A stretch of DNA of 37,332 bases, taken from contig JAUMUE010000015.1 in NCBI GenBank assembly GCA_030530845.1, positions 1-37,332 on the forward strand. Direction: 5' to 3'. Numbering within the stretch: the stretch's first letter is position 1; every line of letters begins with the position of its first letter. The stretch is from Limosilactobacillus sp. GTDB taxonomy: Bacteria > Bacillota > Bacilli > Lactobacillales > Lactobacillaceae. A program made the position numbers and the translations under genes. Under the pieces are notes generated by a model that saw only the letters and a program-made list of their open reading frames with translations, was not told the origin of the DNA and made no database searches. Shown here piece by piece: positions 24,608 through 32,493 of this stretch.

Positions 24608-24898
24608 CTAATCCATCCGGTCTTCCGGAAGAAGTAATTCTTGATATTCTGGATGTCTACGAAAGGCTTCCTTAGCGTACGGACACATCAGCTTAACGGT
24701 CAAATCTTGTTTCTTAGCGTAATCAACAAATTCTTTGACTAACTTGCCTGCAACTCCTTGACCACGAAAGTCAGGATCAACAAATACTCGTTCAACAACA
24801 ACGCGACCATCAGTTACTGGTGGGAAATCAATTTCTCCCATCATTTTTTCGTTCGCGTCTAGTGCAATAATCCGATTTCCATATACTTTGAATTCCAT
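24608..24898 (-). CDS. Small GNAT-family N-acetyltransferase (YjdJ-like)
   Basis: A 96-residue single-domain GNAT protein. The acetyl-CoA loop [15 protein letters not shown] includes RGQGVA at 45-50. The short C-terminal part [18 protein letters not shown] is typical of the YjdJ/Gtn10 subgroup. The acceptor is unknown. I start it at 24898 because GGATGTGAT, a good match to the anti-Shine-Dalgarno complement, lies at the right distance. A start 15 bases upstream would overlap that site. It is the first gene of a two-gene unit with rpiA. Confidence 0.85.
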   Translation of the reverse strand: MEFKVYGNRIIALDANEKMMGEIDFPPVTDGRVVVERVFVDPDFRGQGVAGKLVKEFVDYAKKQDLTVKLMCPYAKEAFRRHPEYQELLLPEDRMD

Positions 24899-24922
24899 TA
24901 TTATCACATCCATTCATATTTA

Positions 24923-24951
24923 ATTTTCGATAAAGTAATCAGAAAAGTCAA
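24923..24951 (-). promoter_or_regulatory. Promoter of the GNAT-rpiA unit (minus strand)
   Basis: On the minus strand: TTGACT (24946-24951), 17 bases, GAAAAT (24923-24928). The dut gene diverges from here; its likely -10 is TATAAT at 24984-24989, with no clear -35. Confidence 0.5.
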
Positions 24952-25025
24952 GTGAACCAATACCATAAAAATTCAAACTATCCTATAATATTAAGATAGC
25001 AATTATTAAGTACGAGGTGACACAT

Positions 25026-25574
25026 ATGAAGCGTGGATTTGAAGTTGTTTCACACAAAAAGGACCAGGGGATTAACCTCCCAAAGCGGCAAACTGCCCAA
25101 GCTGCTGGTTACGACTTTGAAGCATCTGAAGATTTTACTTTACCATCAATTTGGAAGGGGAATTTTATCAAGGCCCTCATGAAGATCTGGGACTTTGGTT
25201 TCTCTAAAAAAGAATTGAGCGACGAAGATTTCCAAAGTGCGGATGCGAACTTAAAACCGTATTTAGTACCTACAGGGATCAAAGCCTACATGCAAAGTGA
25301 TGAATACCTGTTGCTTGCCAATCGCTCAAGTGGTCCATTGAAGCGCCGCCTGATTTTGCCAAACGGGATCGGAATCGTGGACGCGGATTACTACAACAAC
25401 GAAGGTAATGAAGGGGAAATTTTCTTCCAACTGATCAACTTCGGACTCCGCGACTACCACATCAAGAAGGGTGAACGGATTGGCCAAGGAATCTTCATGC
25501 CATTCTTGACTGCGGACGAGGAAGTTGCACCTCAAGCACAACGAAAGGGCGGCTTTGGTTCAACTAAGAAGTAA
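25026..25574 (+). CDS. dut: dUTP diphosphatase with an insertion
   Basis: A 182-residue trimeric-type dUTPase that hydrolyses dUTP to dUMP and protects DNA from uracil. All five motifs are present: AGYDFEA (27-33), NRSSGP (99-104), GIVDADYY (116-123), GERIGQ (149-154), and the C-terminal GGFGST (175-180). It is about 35 residues longer than the E. coli enzyme. The extra part lies at about 42-75 (WKGNFIKALMKIWDFGFSKK and after), between motifs 1 and 2. The start at 25026 has GAGGTGA just upstream. radA begins 13 bases after its stop. Confidence 0.9.
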   Translation: MKRGFEVVSHKKDQGINLPKRQTAQAAGYDFEASEDFTLPSIWKGNFIKALMKIWDFGFSKKELSDEDFQSADANLKPYLVPTGIKAYMQSDEYLLLANRSSGPLKRRLILPNGIGIVDADYYNNEGNEGEIFFQLINFGLRDYHIKKGERIGQGIFMPFLTADEEVAPQAQRKGGFGSTKK

Positions 25575-25587
25575 GGAGAGTTAATTC

Positions 25588-26967
25588 ATGGCAAAGGTTA
25601 GAACACAATATGTTTGCCAAAATTGTGGTTACAATTCACCTCGCTACCTGGGGCGTTGTCCAAACTGTGGCGAATGGAATACATTAGTTGAGGAGCAGGT
25701 CCAATCTGCGAGTTCATCAACTCAAAAGCGGGCGACGACTACTCTGACCGGGCTGGTTTCAAAGCCACAAAAGATTAGCGAGATCGACTCCAAGGAAATG
25801 CCACGGGTCAAGACTAAGCTCAACGAATTAAACCGGGTGCTCGGTGGCGGTATCGTTCCGGGTTCACTGATTTTAATCGGTGGTGATCCAGGAATCGGTA
25901 AGTCCACACTCCTGCTCCAGGTGTCTGGACAATTGAGTGATGACAAGCACCGCGTTTTATACGTATCCGGTGAAGAAAGTGGTACGCAGATCAAGATGCG
26001 TGCCGAACGACTGGGTGTTTCCGGGGATGAATTCTATGTGTACCCAGAAACTAACATGGAAAGCATCCAGGAGACTATCCGTGACATCAATCCAGAGTAC
26101 GTGATCATCGACTCTGTTCAGACTATGCAGGCGACCGATGTGACAGCTGCAATCGGTTCAGTCTCCCAAATCAGAGAAGTCACCGCACAGCTGATGCAAA
26201 TCGCCAAGAGCAACAACATCACGATCTTCGTTGTTGGTCACGTTACCAAGGGTGGTGCGCTGGCTGGTCCGAAGATTCTGGAACACATGGTTGATACGGT
26301 GCTCTACTTTGAAGGGGATCTCCACCACACTTACCGGATCCTGCGTTCAGTTAAGAACCGGTTTGGATCAACCAACGAATTAGGGATTTTTGAGATGCAC
26401 ACCAACGGACTTTCTGAGGTGCAAAACCCATCCGAGATTTTCTTGGAGGAACGGCTTCGTGACGCCACGGGATCTGCGGTCGTGGTTTCCCTCGAAGGTA
26501 CCCGTCCAATCCTCGTCGAAATCCAAGCTCTGGTCACCCCAACCGTATACGGTAACGCCCAACGAACAGCGACCGGACTCAACCGCAACCGGGTCTCATT
26601 GATCATGGCCGTGCTCGAAAAGCGGGCCAATTTGATGTTGCAGAACCAAGATGCATACCTAAAAGCGGCTGGTGGTGTTAAACTAGATGAACCAGCAATT
26701 GATTTGGCGATCGCGATGAGTATTGCCTCAAGTTATCGTGACAAGGGGACTAATGCCTCCGACGCCTTTGTTGGTGAACTCGGTTTGACTGGTGAAATTC
26801 GCCGGGTTAACCGAATTGAACAACGTGTGGCCGAAGCACAAAAGTTGGGCTTTGAACGCATTTTTGTTCCAAAAAATAATCTCAAGGGCTGGAACCCAAC
26901 AACTGGCATACAAGTGATTGGGGTTTCCACTATAAAAGAAGCTCTTCGTTTAGCATTAGGCAATTAG
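25588..26967 (+). CDS. radA: DNA repair protein RadA/Sms
   Basis: A 459-residue cytoplasmic helicase-like ATPase that helps branch migration in recombination repair and transformation. The N-terminal zinc finger uses C10, C13, C24 and C27. The Walker A motif [10 protein letters not shown] lies near 97-106. The RadA-specific KNRFG motif is near 256-260. A Lon-protease-like C-terminal domain starts at about 330. Length is normal. AGGAGAG precedes the start. It lies in a dut-radA-PIN/TRAM operon, and the order radA then PIN/TRAM is conserved in Firmicutes. Confidence 0.95.
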   Translation: MAKVRTQYVCQNCGYNSPRYLGRCPNCGEWNTLVEEQVQSASSSTQKRATTTLTGLVSKPQKISEIDSKEMPRVKTKLNELNRVLGGGIVPGSLILIGGDPGIGKSTLLLQVSGQLSDDKHRVLYVSGEESGTQIKMRAERLGVSGDEFYVYPETNMESIQETIRDINPEYVIIDSVQTMQATDVTAAIGSVSQIREVTAQLMQIAKSNNITIFVVGHVTKGGALAGPKILEHMVDTVLYFEGDLHHTYRILRSVKNRFGSTNELGIFEMHTNGLSEVQNPSEIFLEERLRDATGSAVVVSLEGTRPILVEIQALVTPTVYGNAQRTATGLNRNRVSLIMAVLEKRANLMLQNQDAYLKAAGGVKLDEPAIDLAIAMSIASSYRDKGTNASDAFVGELGLTGEIRRVNRIEQRVAEAQKLGFERIFVPKNNLKGWNPTTGIQVIGVSTIKEALRLALGN

Positions 26968-26985
26968 AGAAGGAGGGATGATGCG

Positions 26986-28095
26986 ATGTTAAAGCGGATT
27001 ATTCGATTGCTTTACGTCCTGGCCGGTGCGATGGTCGGTTTCTACTACCTGCCATTAATATGGGACTTGCTGGGGCTGAGACTTGACCGTTCGCTGTTGG
27101 TATTTATGGATATCGCAATTGGTGCAATTATTCTTTGGTTATTATCGCTGGTATTGGTAAATCCAACAGAGAAACTTGTTCATCGCCTAGAAAAGGAATT
27201 GACCAACCAGAGCCCGATCTACATTTTCTTCGGGGGATTACTGACGATCATCGGTTTGGTAATCGCAGTGTTGATCTCAATTCCACTGTGGCGTTCACAC
27301 ATTCCAGTAGTAAATAACCTGGTACCAGTCATTTTGATGGTGGCATTCTCATACTTTGGATACAAGATTGGGACTTCCCGCCTCGATGACTGGAAGACCC
27401 TGGCATTTATCCGCCGTGGTAAGGATAGTTCTACCAGTGGCGAAGTTATTAAGCAACAGGATGCAAACTACCACCACTATAAGATTTTGGATACCAATAT
27501 TCTGATCGATGGCCGGATTTATGACCTGGTCAAGACTGGATTCTTGGAAGGGACGCTCTTGGTACCAAACTTTGTCCTGTATGAACTGCAATACATTGCG
27601 GATTCTGGGGAAAGTATCAAACGGGTCCGCGGTCGCCGTGGTTTGGATATTTTGAACAAGCTGCGTGAAGAAAAGATCGTTCCAGTTGAAATGTACGAAG
27701 ATGACTTCGAGGACATTCCAGAAGTCGATTCTAAGTTGATCGCTCTGGCCAAGAAGGTTGACGGAATCATTGTTACCAACGACTACAACCTCAACAAGGT
27801 GATTCAGTTCCAAAACGTTGACGTGCTTAACATCAACAATCTGGCTAAGTCACTGCGTCCACGAGTGATTCCTGGTGAAAAGCTCAAGGTTGTGGTTGTC
27901 AAAAATGGTACCGAACGTCAACAGGGTGTTGCCTACCTTGATGACGGTACGATGGTCGTGGTTGAAGATGGACGTTACTTTATGGATCAACCAATTGACG
28001 TCGAAGTTACGAGTGCCTTGCAGACGGATGCTGGTCGGATGATTTTCGCCCGTCCACTTCACTCACAAAAAGGTATTAAGGAAGATCATAAATAA
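26986..28095 (+). CDS. yacL: Membrane-anchored PIN/TRAM domain protein (YacL family)
   Basis: A 369-residue protein. Four hydrophobic segments (about 1-125) anchor it in the membrane. A PIN nuclease-type domain (about 160-285) follows, with acidic residues in ILDTNILIDGRIYDL, YIADSGES and VTNDYNLNK. The C-terminal TRAM domain (about 290-350; KLKVVVVKNGTERQQGVAYL) is expected to bind RNA. An RNase activity is inferred from the fold only. The ribosome site is GGAGGG. In Bacillus and many Firmicutes this gene sits between radA and the gltX-cysS region. Here gltX is missing and cysS follows after a 374-base gap holding a small RNA. Confidence 0.88.
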   Translation: MLKRIIRLLYVLAGAMVGFYYLPLIWDLLGLRLDRSLLVFMDIAIGAIILWLLSLVLVNPTEKLVHRLEKELTNQSPIYIFFGGLLTIIGLVIAVLISIPLWRSHIPVVNNLVPVILMVAFSYFGYKIGTSRLDDWKTLAFIRRGKDSSTSGEVIKQQDANYHHYKILDTNILIDGRIYDLVKTGFLEGTLLVPNFVLYELQYIADSGESIKRVRGRRGLDILNKLREEKIVPVEMYEDDFEDIPEVDSKLIALAKKVDGIIVTNDYNLNKVIQFQNVDVLNINNLAKSLRPRVIPGEKLKVVVVKNGTERQQGVAYLDDGTMVVVEDGRYFMDQPIDVEVTSALQTDAGRMIFARPLHSQKGIKEDHK

Positions 28096-28097
28096 GA

Positions 28098-28139
28098 AAA
28101 GGGTGCTAGATCTGGATTAAACCGGACCTAGCACCCTTT
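28098..28139 (+). terminator. Terminator of the dut-radA-yacL operon
   Basis: AAAGGGTGCTAG (28098-28109) pairs with CTAGCACCCTTT (28128-28139). An inner TCTGG/CCGGA stem extends it; the T tail is short and interrupted. Confidence 0.82.
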
Positions 28140-28156
28140 AATTTTGGTTTGGAGAC

Positions 28157-28306
28157 AAAAAAAGAGATAGCCTGGGAGTGCTATCTCATTAGGGAGTATT
28201 ACGATACCTTGGGGGAGATTTCGTAATCATTTAATTTTTCGGTTACTATTGGGAGGAGTAATTGAAAAATAATAGGTTTCATTAATGTAGCAAGTTATCT
28301 TGCTAC
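28157..28306 (-). ncRNA. Candidate small RNA with CUCCC loops (minus strand)
   Basis: Read on the minus strand, a -10 box TATAAT (plus 28311-28316) precedes four hairpins. H1: GTAGCAAG/CTTGCTAC, plus 28287-28306, right at the predicted start. H2: TTACT/AGTAA, 28243-28261, loop CCTCCCAAT. H3: ATTACGA/TCGTAAT, 28198-28227, loop AATCTCCCCCAAGGTA. H4: GAGATAGC/GCTATCTC, 28164-28187, loop ACTCCCAG, followed by seven T at 28163-28157, a perfect intrinsic terminator. A single-stranded ACTCCCT lies between H3 and H4. The CUCCC motifs can pair with ribosome-binding sites; AATCTCCC is complementary to cysS bases 28456-28463. No open reading frame is evident. The -35 box is poor. I know no named family matching it. 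Confidence 0.72.
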
Positions 28307-28310
28307 GGTT

Positions 28311-28316
28311 ATTATA
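28311..28316 (-). promoter_or_regulatory. -10 box of the small RNA (minus strand)
   Basis: Plus-strand ATTATA reads TATAAT on the minus strand, giving a start near 28304-28306, where the first hairpin begins. At 17 bases upstream only TTTTCT is found, so an activator may be needed. Confidence 0.55.
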
Positions 28317-28410
28317 GTAACAAGAGAATGTGAAGAAAATATGACCAAAACTTGCAAATAATTTAACTACATTATTGTTGCCAGGGGCCAAAAACACATG
28401 GCATGGAATG

Positions 28411-28419
28411 TGGTAAAAT
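28411..28419 (+). promoter_or_regulatory. Extended -10 promoter of cysS
   Basis: TGG then TAAAAT. Around the -35 position lies an inverted repeat, TGCCA (28379-28383) and TGGCA (28399-28403). No T-box features are seen between here and the cysS start. Confidence 0.5.
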
Positions 28420-28469
28420 GATTGAGACTTTGATAATAAAGGAAATTCAAACGATGGGAGATTATTGAT

Positions 28470-29882
28470 ATGTTAACGATATACAATACTTTAACGCGAA
28501 AAAAAGAGGAATTTAAGCCAATGCAACCGGGCGTTGTTAACATGTATGTATGTGGTCCCACCGTTTACAACTACATTCATATCGGTAACGCGCGCAGTGC
28601 AATTGCCTTTGACACAGTTCGTCGCTACCTTGAATTTAAGGGCTACAAGGTCAACTATGTATCAAACTTTACGGACGTTGACGATAAGATGATCAAGGAA
28701 GCAAATGCGGAAGGGATTACTGTCCCACAACTGGCTGACAAGTTCATCAAGGCCTTTATGGAAGATACCGAAGCGGTCAACATCGAACCCGCAACGATGC
28801 ACCCCCGCGCCACCGAAAACATCACAGAGATCATTGCCTTCATTTCTAAGCTGATCGACAATGGTTATGCTTATGAAAGTGACGGGGATGTCTACTACCG
28901 CGCACGCAAATTTAAGCACTATGGTGAATTATCCGGTCAATCAATTGATGATCTGGAAGTCGGCGCCAGTGAACACGTGAGCGAAGATGAAATCGGCAAG
29001 AAGGAGGATCCAATGGACTTTGCATTATGGAAGTCCGCTAAGCCTGGTGAAATCAACTGGGATTCTCCATGGGGCAAGGGTCGCCCAGGCTGGCACATCG
29101 AATGTTCAGTGATGTCCACCAAGTACTTAGGTGAAACTATTGATATTCACGCTGGTGGTCAAGATTTACAATTCCCACACCACGAAAACGAAATTGCCCA
29201 AAGTGAAGCTGCAACCGGTAAGCCATTTGTTCGCTACTGGATGCACAACGGTTTCGTCACAATCGGTAAGGACAACGAAAAGATGAGCAAGTCCTTGCAC
29301 AACTTCATTACCGTTCACGACATCATCAAGACGGTCGATCCACAAGTGCTGCGTTTCTTCATGGCGACAACTCAATACCGCCGTCCAATCCAATATAGTG
29401 AAGCTAACCTGACTGATGCTAAGAACAACCTCGACCACATCCAAACTGCTTATGATAATTTGACCTACCGGGAACAAGACGCCCAAGCTGGTGAAGATCA
29501 AGCGGTGAGTGCACAAGTGGCCGAATTTAAGGACCGTTTCGTTGACGCGATGGACGACGATATCAACGTGCAAAACGGTATCGCTGTTGTCTACGAACTC
29601 GTCAAGGCAGCGAACACATATGCCCAAGAAGCAACCGTTAAGGACCAAGCACTCAAGGCATACAAGGATGCAATTGCTAAGTTAATCAGCGTCTTCGGAA
29701 TCAAGCTGGTTGAAAGCAACAACGAGATTAACGATGACGAGATTATGGCATTGATTGAAGAACGTAACGAAGCTCGGCGCAACAAGGACTTCGCGCGCAG
29801 TGACCAAATTCGTGACGACTTGAAGAAACAGGGGATTATTCTGGAAGATACCCCACAAGGAACTCGTTACAAGAAGGAGTAG
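28470..29882 (+). CDS. cysS: Cysteinyl-tRNA synthetase
   Basis: A 470-residue cytoplasmic class I synthetase charging tRNA-Cys. The zinc ligand C28 ([10 protein letters not shown]) comes first, then the HIGH-type motif YIHIGNARS at 35-43, and KMSKS at 271-275. The C-terminal [19 protein letters not shown] is the tRNA-contact region. Length is typical. Its ribosome site is GGGAGATT at 28456-28463, an unusual GGGAG core that is complementary to a loop of the neighbouring small RNA. It begins a cysS-mrnC-rlmB operon, with mrnC only two bases downstream. Confidence 0.96.
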   Translation: MLTIYNTLTRKKEEFKPMQPGVVNMYVCGPTVYNYIHIGNARSAIAFDTVRRYLEFKGYKVNYVSNFTDVDDKMIKEANAEGITVPQLADKFIKAFMEDTEAVNIEPATMHPRATENITEIIAFISKLIDNGYAYESDGDVYYRARKFKHYGELSGQSIDDLEVGASEHVSEDEIGKKEDPMDFALWKSAKPGEINWDSPWGKGRPGWHIECSVMSTKYLGETIDIHAGGQDLQFPHHENEIAQSEAATGKPFVRYWMHNGFVTIGKDNEKMSKSLHNFITVHDIIKTVDPQVLRFFMATTQYRRPIQYSEANLTDAKNNLDHIQTAYDNLTYREQDAQAGEDQAVSAQVAEFKDRFVDAMDDDINVQNGIAVVYELVKAANTYAQEATVKDQALKAYKDAIAKLISVFGIKLVESNNEINDDEIMALIEERNEARRNKDFARSDQIRDDLKKQGIILEDTPQGTRYKKE

Positions 29883-29884
29883 TA

Positions 29885-30298
29885 ATGGAACAAGCAGATT
29901 ATAAGCAATTAAACGGGATTGCGCTCGCCTACATTGGGGACGCAGCCTATGAAGTCTTTATCCGTCAGCACTTGTTGGCATCGGGATTGGGTAAGCCCAA
30001 CAGACTTCACCACCTGGCCACTCATTACGTTTCAGCAAAGGCCCAGGCTTCTTTGATTGATTTAATGAAGGAAGACGACTTTTTGACTGAAGAGGAATGG
30101 GAATATTTTAAGCGTGGACGCAATGCCAAGAGTTACACCCACGCAAAGAACACATCACCACTGACATACCGGATGTCGACCGGATTTGAAGCGATGATGG
30201 GATACCTCCAATTATCAGGACAACACGACCGCCTGGCTGAAGTATCAGCTTGGTGCATTAAACAAGTTGAAGAAGGACGGACAAAACATGAAAAGTGA
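29885..30298 (+). CDS. mrnC: Mini-ribonuclease III
   Basis: A 137-residue RNase III-type nuclease without a double-stranded-RNA-binding domain. It matures the 23S rRNA ends in Firmicutes. The catalytic stretch is [18 protein letters not shown], with D19 in the GDAAYE signature, and [10 protein letters not shown] follows later. Ribosome site AAGGAG lies at the end of cysS. It overlaps rlmB by 11 bases. The position after cysS and before rlmB is conserved in the phylum. Confidence 0.94.
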   Translation: MEQADYKQLNGIALAYIGDAAYEVFIRQHLLASGLGKPNRLHHLATHYVSAKAQASLIDLMKEDDFLTEEEWEYFKRGRNAKSYTHAKNTSPLTYRMSTGFEAMMGYLQLSGQHDRLAEVSAWCIKQVEEGRTKHEK

Positions 30299-31034
30299 AA
30301 ACAGTGATTTTATTATCGGCCGGCACCCCGCTGTGATGGCACTCAAATCAGACCAAGAAATTAACAAGGTCTTTATTCAAAACGGACTCAAGACCGACGC
30401 AATTTCTGAAATCGTCAAGTTAGCGAAGGAAAAGCATTTGGTAATCTCAAACGTACCAAAAAACAAGCTGGACCTGATGACTGACCACCAAAATCACCAG
30501 GGTGTTGCCTTAGCTGTCGCTGCCTACCAGTACGCGGATATTGACGACCTTTTTGCCAATGCGGAATCTAAGGGAGAGGATCCATTCTTCCTGATCCTGG
30601 ATGAACTGGAAGATCCTCACAACCTGGGTTCGATCATGCGGACCGCCGATGCAGCCGGTGTTCATGGGATTATCATTCCACGGCGCCGTGCAGTCGGCCT
30701 GACATCAGTCGTGGCCAAGACTTCTACCGGTGCTATCGAACACGTTCCTGTTGCTCGGGTCACTAACCTGGTGCAAACCGCTAATGAATTGAAGGACCGT
30801 GGTGTATGGCTCTTTGGTACTGACATGAAGGGTAAGGACTACCGTCAGTGGGATGCTCACGGTGCCGTGGCTTTGGTAATTGGAAACGAAGGAAAGGGAA
30901 TTTCACCGCTTTTGAAGAAGCAATGTGATGAAATGTTGACCATTCCAATGATCGGTCACGTACAAAGTTTAAATGCAAGTGTCGCTGCTAGCCTATTAAT
31001 TTACCAAGGCTATAATTCCAGAAATCCGCTCTAA
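30288..31034 (+). CDS. rlmB: 23S rRNA 2'-O-methyltransferase RlmB (SpoU/TrmH family)
   Basis: A 248-residue cytoplasmic RNA methyltransferase using S-adenosylmethionine. The N-terminal substrate-binding domain (about 5-80, with [11 protein letters not shown]) precedes the knotted SPOUT domain. Its three motifs are [20 protein letters not shown] (about 100-119), [10 protein letters not shown], and [19 protein letters not shown] at the end. The start at 30288 lies inside mrnC. An earlier in-frame ATG at 30267 would overlap even more. Bacillus has yacP next; here that gene is absent and the sigma factor gene follows after 331 bases. Confidence 0.92.
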   Translation: MKSENSDFIIGRHPAVMALKSDQEINKVFIQNGLKTDAISEIVKLAKEKHLVISNVPKNKLDLMTDHQNHQGVALAVAAYQYADIDDLFANAESKGEDPFFLILDELEDPHNLGSIMRTADAAGVHGIIIPRRRAVGLTSVVAKTSTGAIEHVPVARVTNLVQTANELKDRGVWLFGTDMKGKDYRQWDAHGAVALVIGNEGKGISPLLKKQCDEMLTIPMIGHVQSLNASVAASLLIYQGYNSRNPL

Positions 31035-31158
31035 AATAAATTAATTTATAAATGCTGTCTATAATTTTATAAAACAAAGAAAATACCGGGAGTGTAACCG
31101 TTTGCTTTATTAAATGAAATCGCCATTTTAAAAAAACTTTTTTTGAGGTAACCTTTAC

Positions 31159-31187
31159 TTGAAGTATACGTATCAACGTATTACAAT
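31159..31187 (+). promoter_or_regulatory. Promoter of the sigH-like gene
   Basis: TTGAAG (31159-31164), 17 bases, TACAAT (31182-31187). The leader would be about 170 bases. The spacer has two ACGTAT copies. Direct repeats TGATAAGT at 31249 and 31259 lie in the leader. The 331-base gap 31035-31365 is AT-rich and holds no gene or terminator that I can see. Confidence 0.55.
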
Positions 31188-31365
31188 TTATCGTTCGATA
31201 AGATGTTCGGCTAATTTTTAAAAAGTGTTGAATTTCTACATAAAAGTCTGATAAGTTATGATAAGTAAATCGATAATATATCTAATGAAATTACGGAAAA
31301 GTATAAATTAATGCAATATATTTAGCCATTAATTAATAAATGACGAAAGGAGCACTAATTTTATA

Positions 31366-31971
31366 ATGAGTAATTTCAACTCAGAAAAAAACAAAATAAA
31401 TAAAAAGGTTTCTGAAGAGGAAGTAATTGTGGAGGAACAAGTGGACGAACAAGTGATAGCCACGGAGGAGTTCGCTGATTTATTCCACCAGTACATGCCT
31501 TTGGTTCGCAAACTTTGGCAATTTTACTATGTTGCTGATCTAGAACTAGATGATTGGATTCAGGAGGCAAGTATGGTTTTTCTTAAGGTATTGAAGTCTT
31601 ACAAAGGCGAGACGCGTGAGCAACTGGGAGGATTCTTTAAGCAGAGTCTGGTCAACAGAATTCTGGATCTCTATCGTTCCCGTCAAGCAAATAAGCGGAT
31701 CCCCGAAGGAAAACTTTCTGCTTTGACTGATGATTACAACGAGTTGGTACGTGACACTAAATGGGGAGAGCCTGAAGATATTTCATTCTGTCAACAGTGT
31801 CTGCGCCGTTTGATGGAAGAGCTGTCCGACTTTGAACGTGACGTTCTGGTTTCGTTGCATCAGGGGTATACAACGGATGAATTAGCGGAAAAGATGAATT
31901 GCAGTAAACGCAAAATTCAAAGTTCGCTGAGTCGTTCACGCATGAAACTTCTTAAGATCATGAAACAATAA
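31366..31971 (+). CDS. sigH: Sigma-70 family factor, SigH/ComX-like
   Basis: A 201-residue alternative sigma factor. An acidic N-terminal tail (EEEVIVEEQVDEQ) precedes region 2 (about 44-85; YMPLVRKLWQFYYVADLELD and DWIQEASMVFLKVL). Region 4 with a helix-turn-helix is at about 150-197 (SDFERDVLVSLHQGYTTDEL, KMNCSKRKIQSSLSRSR). The place upstream of rpmG-secE-nusG is that of Bacillus sigH. In Lactobacillus sakei the ortholog activates competence genes, so a competence role is likely but unproven. AAAGGAG lies 13 bases before the ATG, further than usual, so translation may be weak or controlled. Confidence 0.85.
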   Translation: MSNFNSEKNKINKKVSEEEVIVEEQVDEQVIATEEFADLFHQYMPLVRKLWQFYYVADLELDDWIQEASMVFLKVLKSYKGETREQLGGFFKQSLVNRILDLYRSRQANKRIPEGKLSALTDDYNELVRDTKWGEPEDISFCQQCLRRLMEELSDFERDVLVSLHQGYTTDELAEKMNCSKRKIQSSLSRSRMKLLKIMKQ

Positions 31972-31996
31972 TATGGATTTGCTAGCCTGCTTGCTT

Positions 31997-32002
31997 TATA
32001 AT
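31997..32002 (+). promoter_or_regulatory. -10 box of rpmG-secE
   Basis: TATAAT, 42 bases before the rpmG start. No convincing -35 at 16-18 bases. Confidence 0.45.
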
Positions 32003-32043
32003 AGATGTTCGTGATAACCTATGTATCGTGTGGAGGTGTTTGT

Positions 32044-32193
32044 ATGTCACAGAAAAAGGTTGCTTTAGAGTGTACCAAGTGTGGTTCTCGTAACTATACG
32101 GTTGCTACAAACCCTCAGCGTCAAGAACGTTTAGAATTACGCAAGTTCTGCAAAAAATGCGGGGAATATACACTTCACCGCGAAAGTAAATAG
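32044..32193 (+). CDS. rpmG: 50S ribosomal protein L33
   Basis: A 49-residue ribosomal protein of the zinc-binding (C+) type, with C10, C13, C36 and C39 in CTKC and CKKC. Positions and length match L33. The start at 32044 follows TGGAGGTG. It lies between sigH and secE, as in Bacillus. A second, zinc-free L33 would be expected elsewhere in the genome. Confidence 0.95.
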   Translation: MSQKKVALECTKCGSRNYTVATNPQRQERLELRKFCKKCGEYTLHRESK

Positions 32194-32206
32194 GTGGAGG
32201 CAAGAC

Positions 32207-32383
32207 ATGCATTTATTTCGTTTTCTTAAAAGTGTAAAACATGAAATGAAGCTCGTCGTTTGGCCAACAGCAAAGGAAAACCGTCGCGATACTACGATTG
32301 TTTTATCTCTGACGATTTTCTTCATTCTGTTCTTTGCCTTATTCGACTGGCTGATCCGGATGATGGTCGGGCTATTTGTTTAA
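32207..32383 (+). CDS. secE: Preprotein translocase subunit SecE
   Basis: A 58-residue inner-membrane protein that clamps SecY in the translocon. It begins MHLFRFLKSVKHEMKLVVWP, with the conserved VWP before the cytoplasmic helix, then TAKENRRDT, and a single membrane segment (about 31-55). It is shorter than E. coli SecE, as in other Firmicutes. The ribosome site is GGTGGAGG at 32193-32200. It lies 13 bases after rpmG. Confidence 0.94.
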   Translation: MHLFRFLKSVKHEMKLVVWPTAKENRRDTTIVLSLTIFFILFFALFDWLIRMMVGLFV

Positions 32384-32408
32384 TTTAGTGGCAAAATCAT
32401 CTGGCTTC

Positions 32409-32417
32409 TGCTATACT
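32409..32417 (+). promoter_or_regulatory. Extended -10 promoter of nusG
   Basis: TGC then TATACT (32412-32417), predicted start near 32424. There is no strong -35. Confidence 0.55.
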
Positions 32418-32436
32418 GGCTTTGTTACGAAAAAAG

Positions 32437-32467
32437 ATCTCGCAAAATTGCGGGGTTTTTTATTTTT
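32437..32467 (+). terminator. Terminator hairpin in the nusG leader
   Basis: ATCTCGCA (32437-32444) pairs with TGCGGGGT (32449-32456), with two G-U pairs, followed by TTTTTATTTTTG. It ends the secE transcript or attenuates the transcript starting near 32424. Confidence 0.72.
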
Positions 32468-32493
32468 GTCAAAATTCAAAAGGAGGATTCGCT

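Noticed and set aside
28164-28262. The same hairpins read on the plus strand, with GGGAG loops (CsrA-like or riboswitch)
   Set aside because: On the plus strand no hairpin is followed by a T run and no promoter fits. The minus strand has a terminator with U7 and a -10 box, so the minus-strand reading is better.
28320-28469. T-box riboswitch before cysS
   Set aside because: I looked for the conserved T-box bulge (GGGTGG type) and an antiterminator/terminator pair and found neither.
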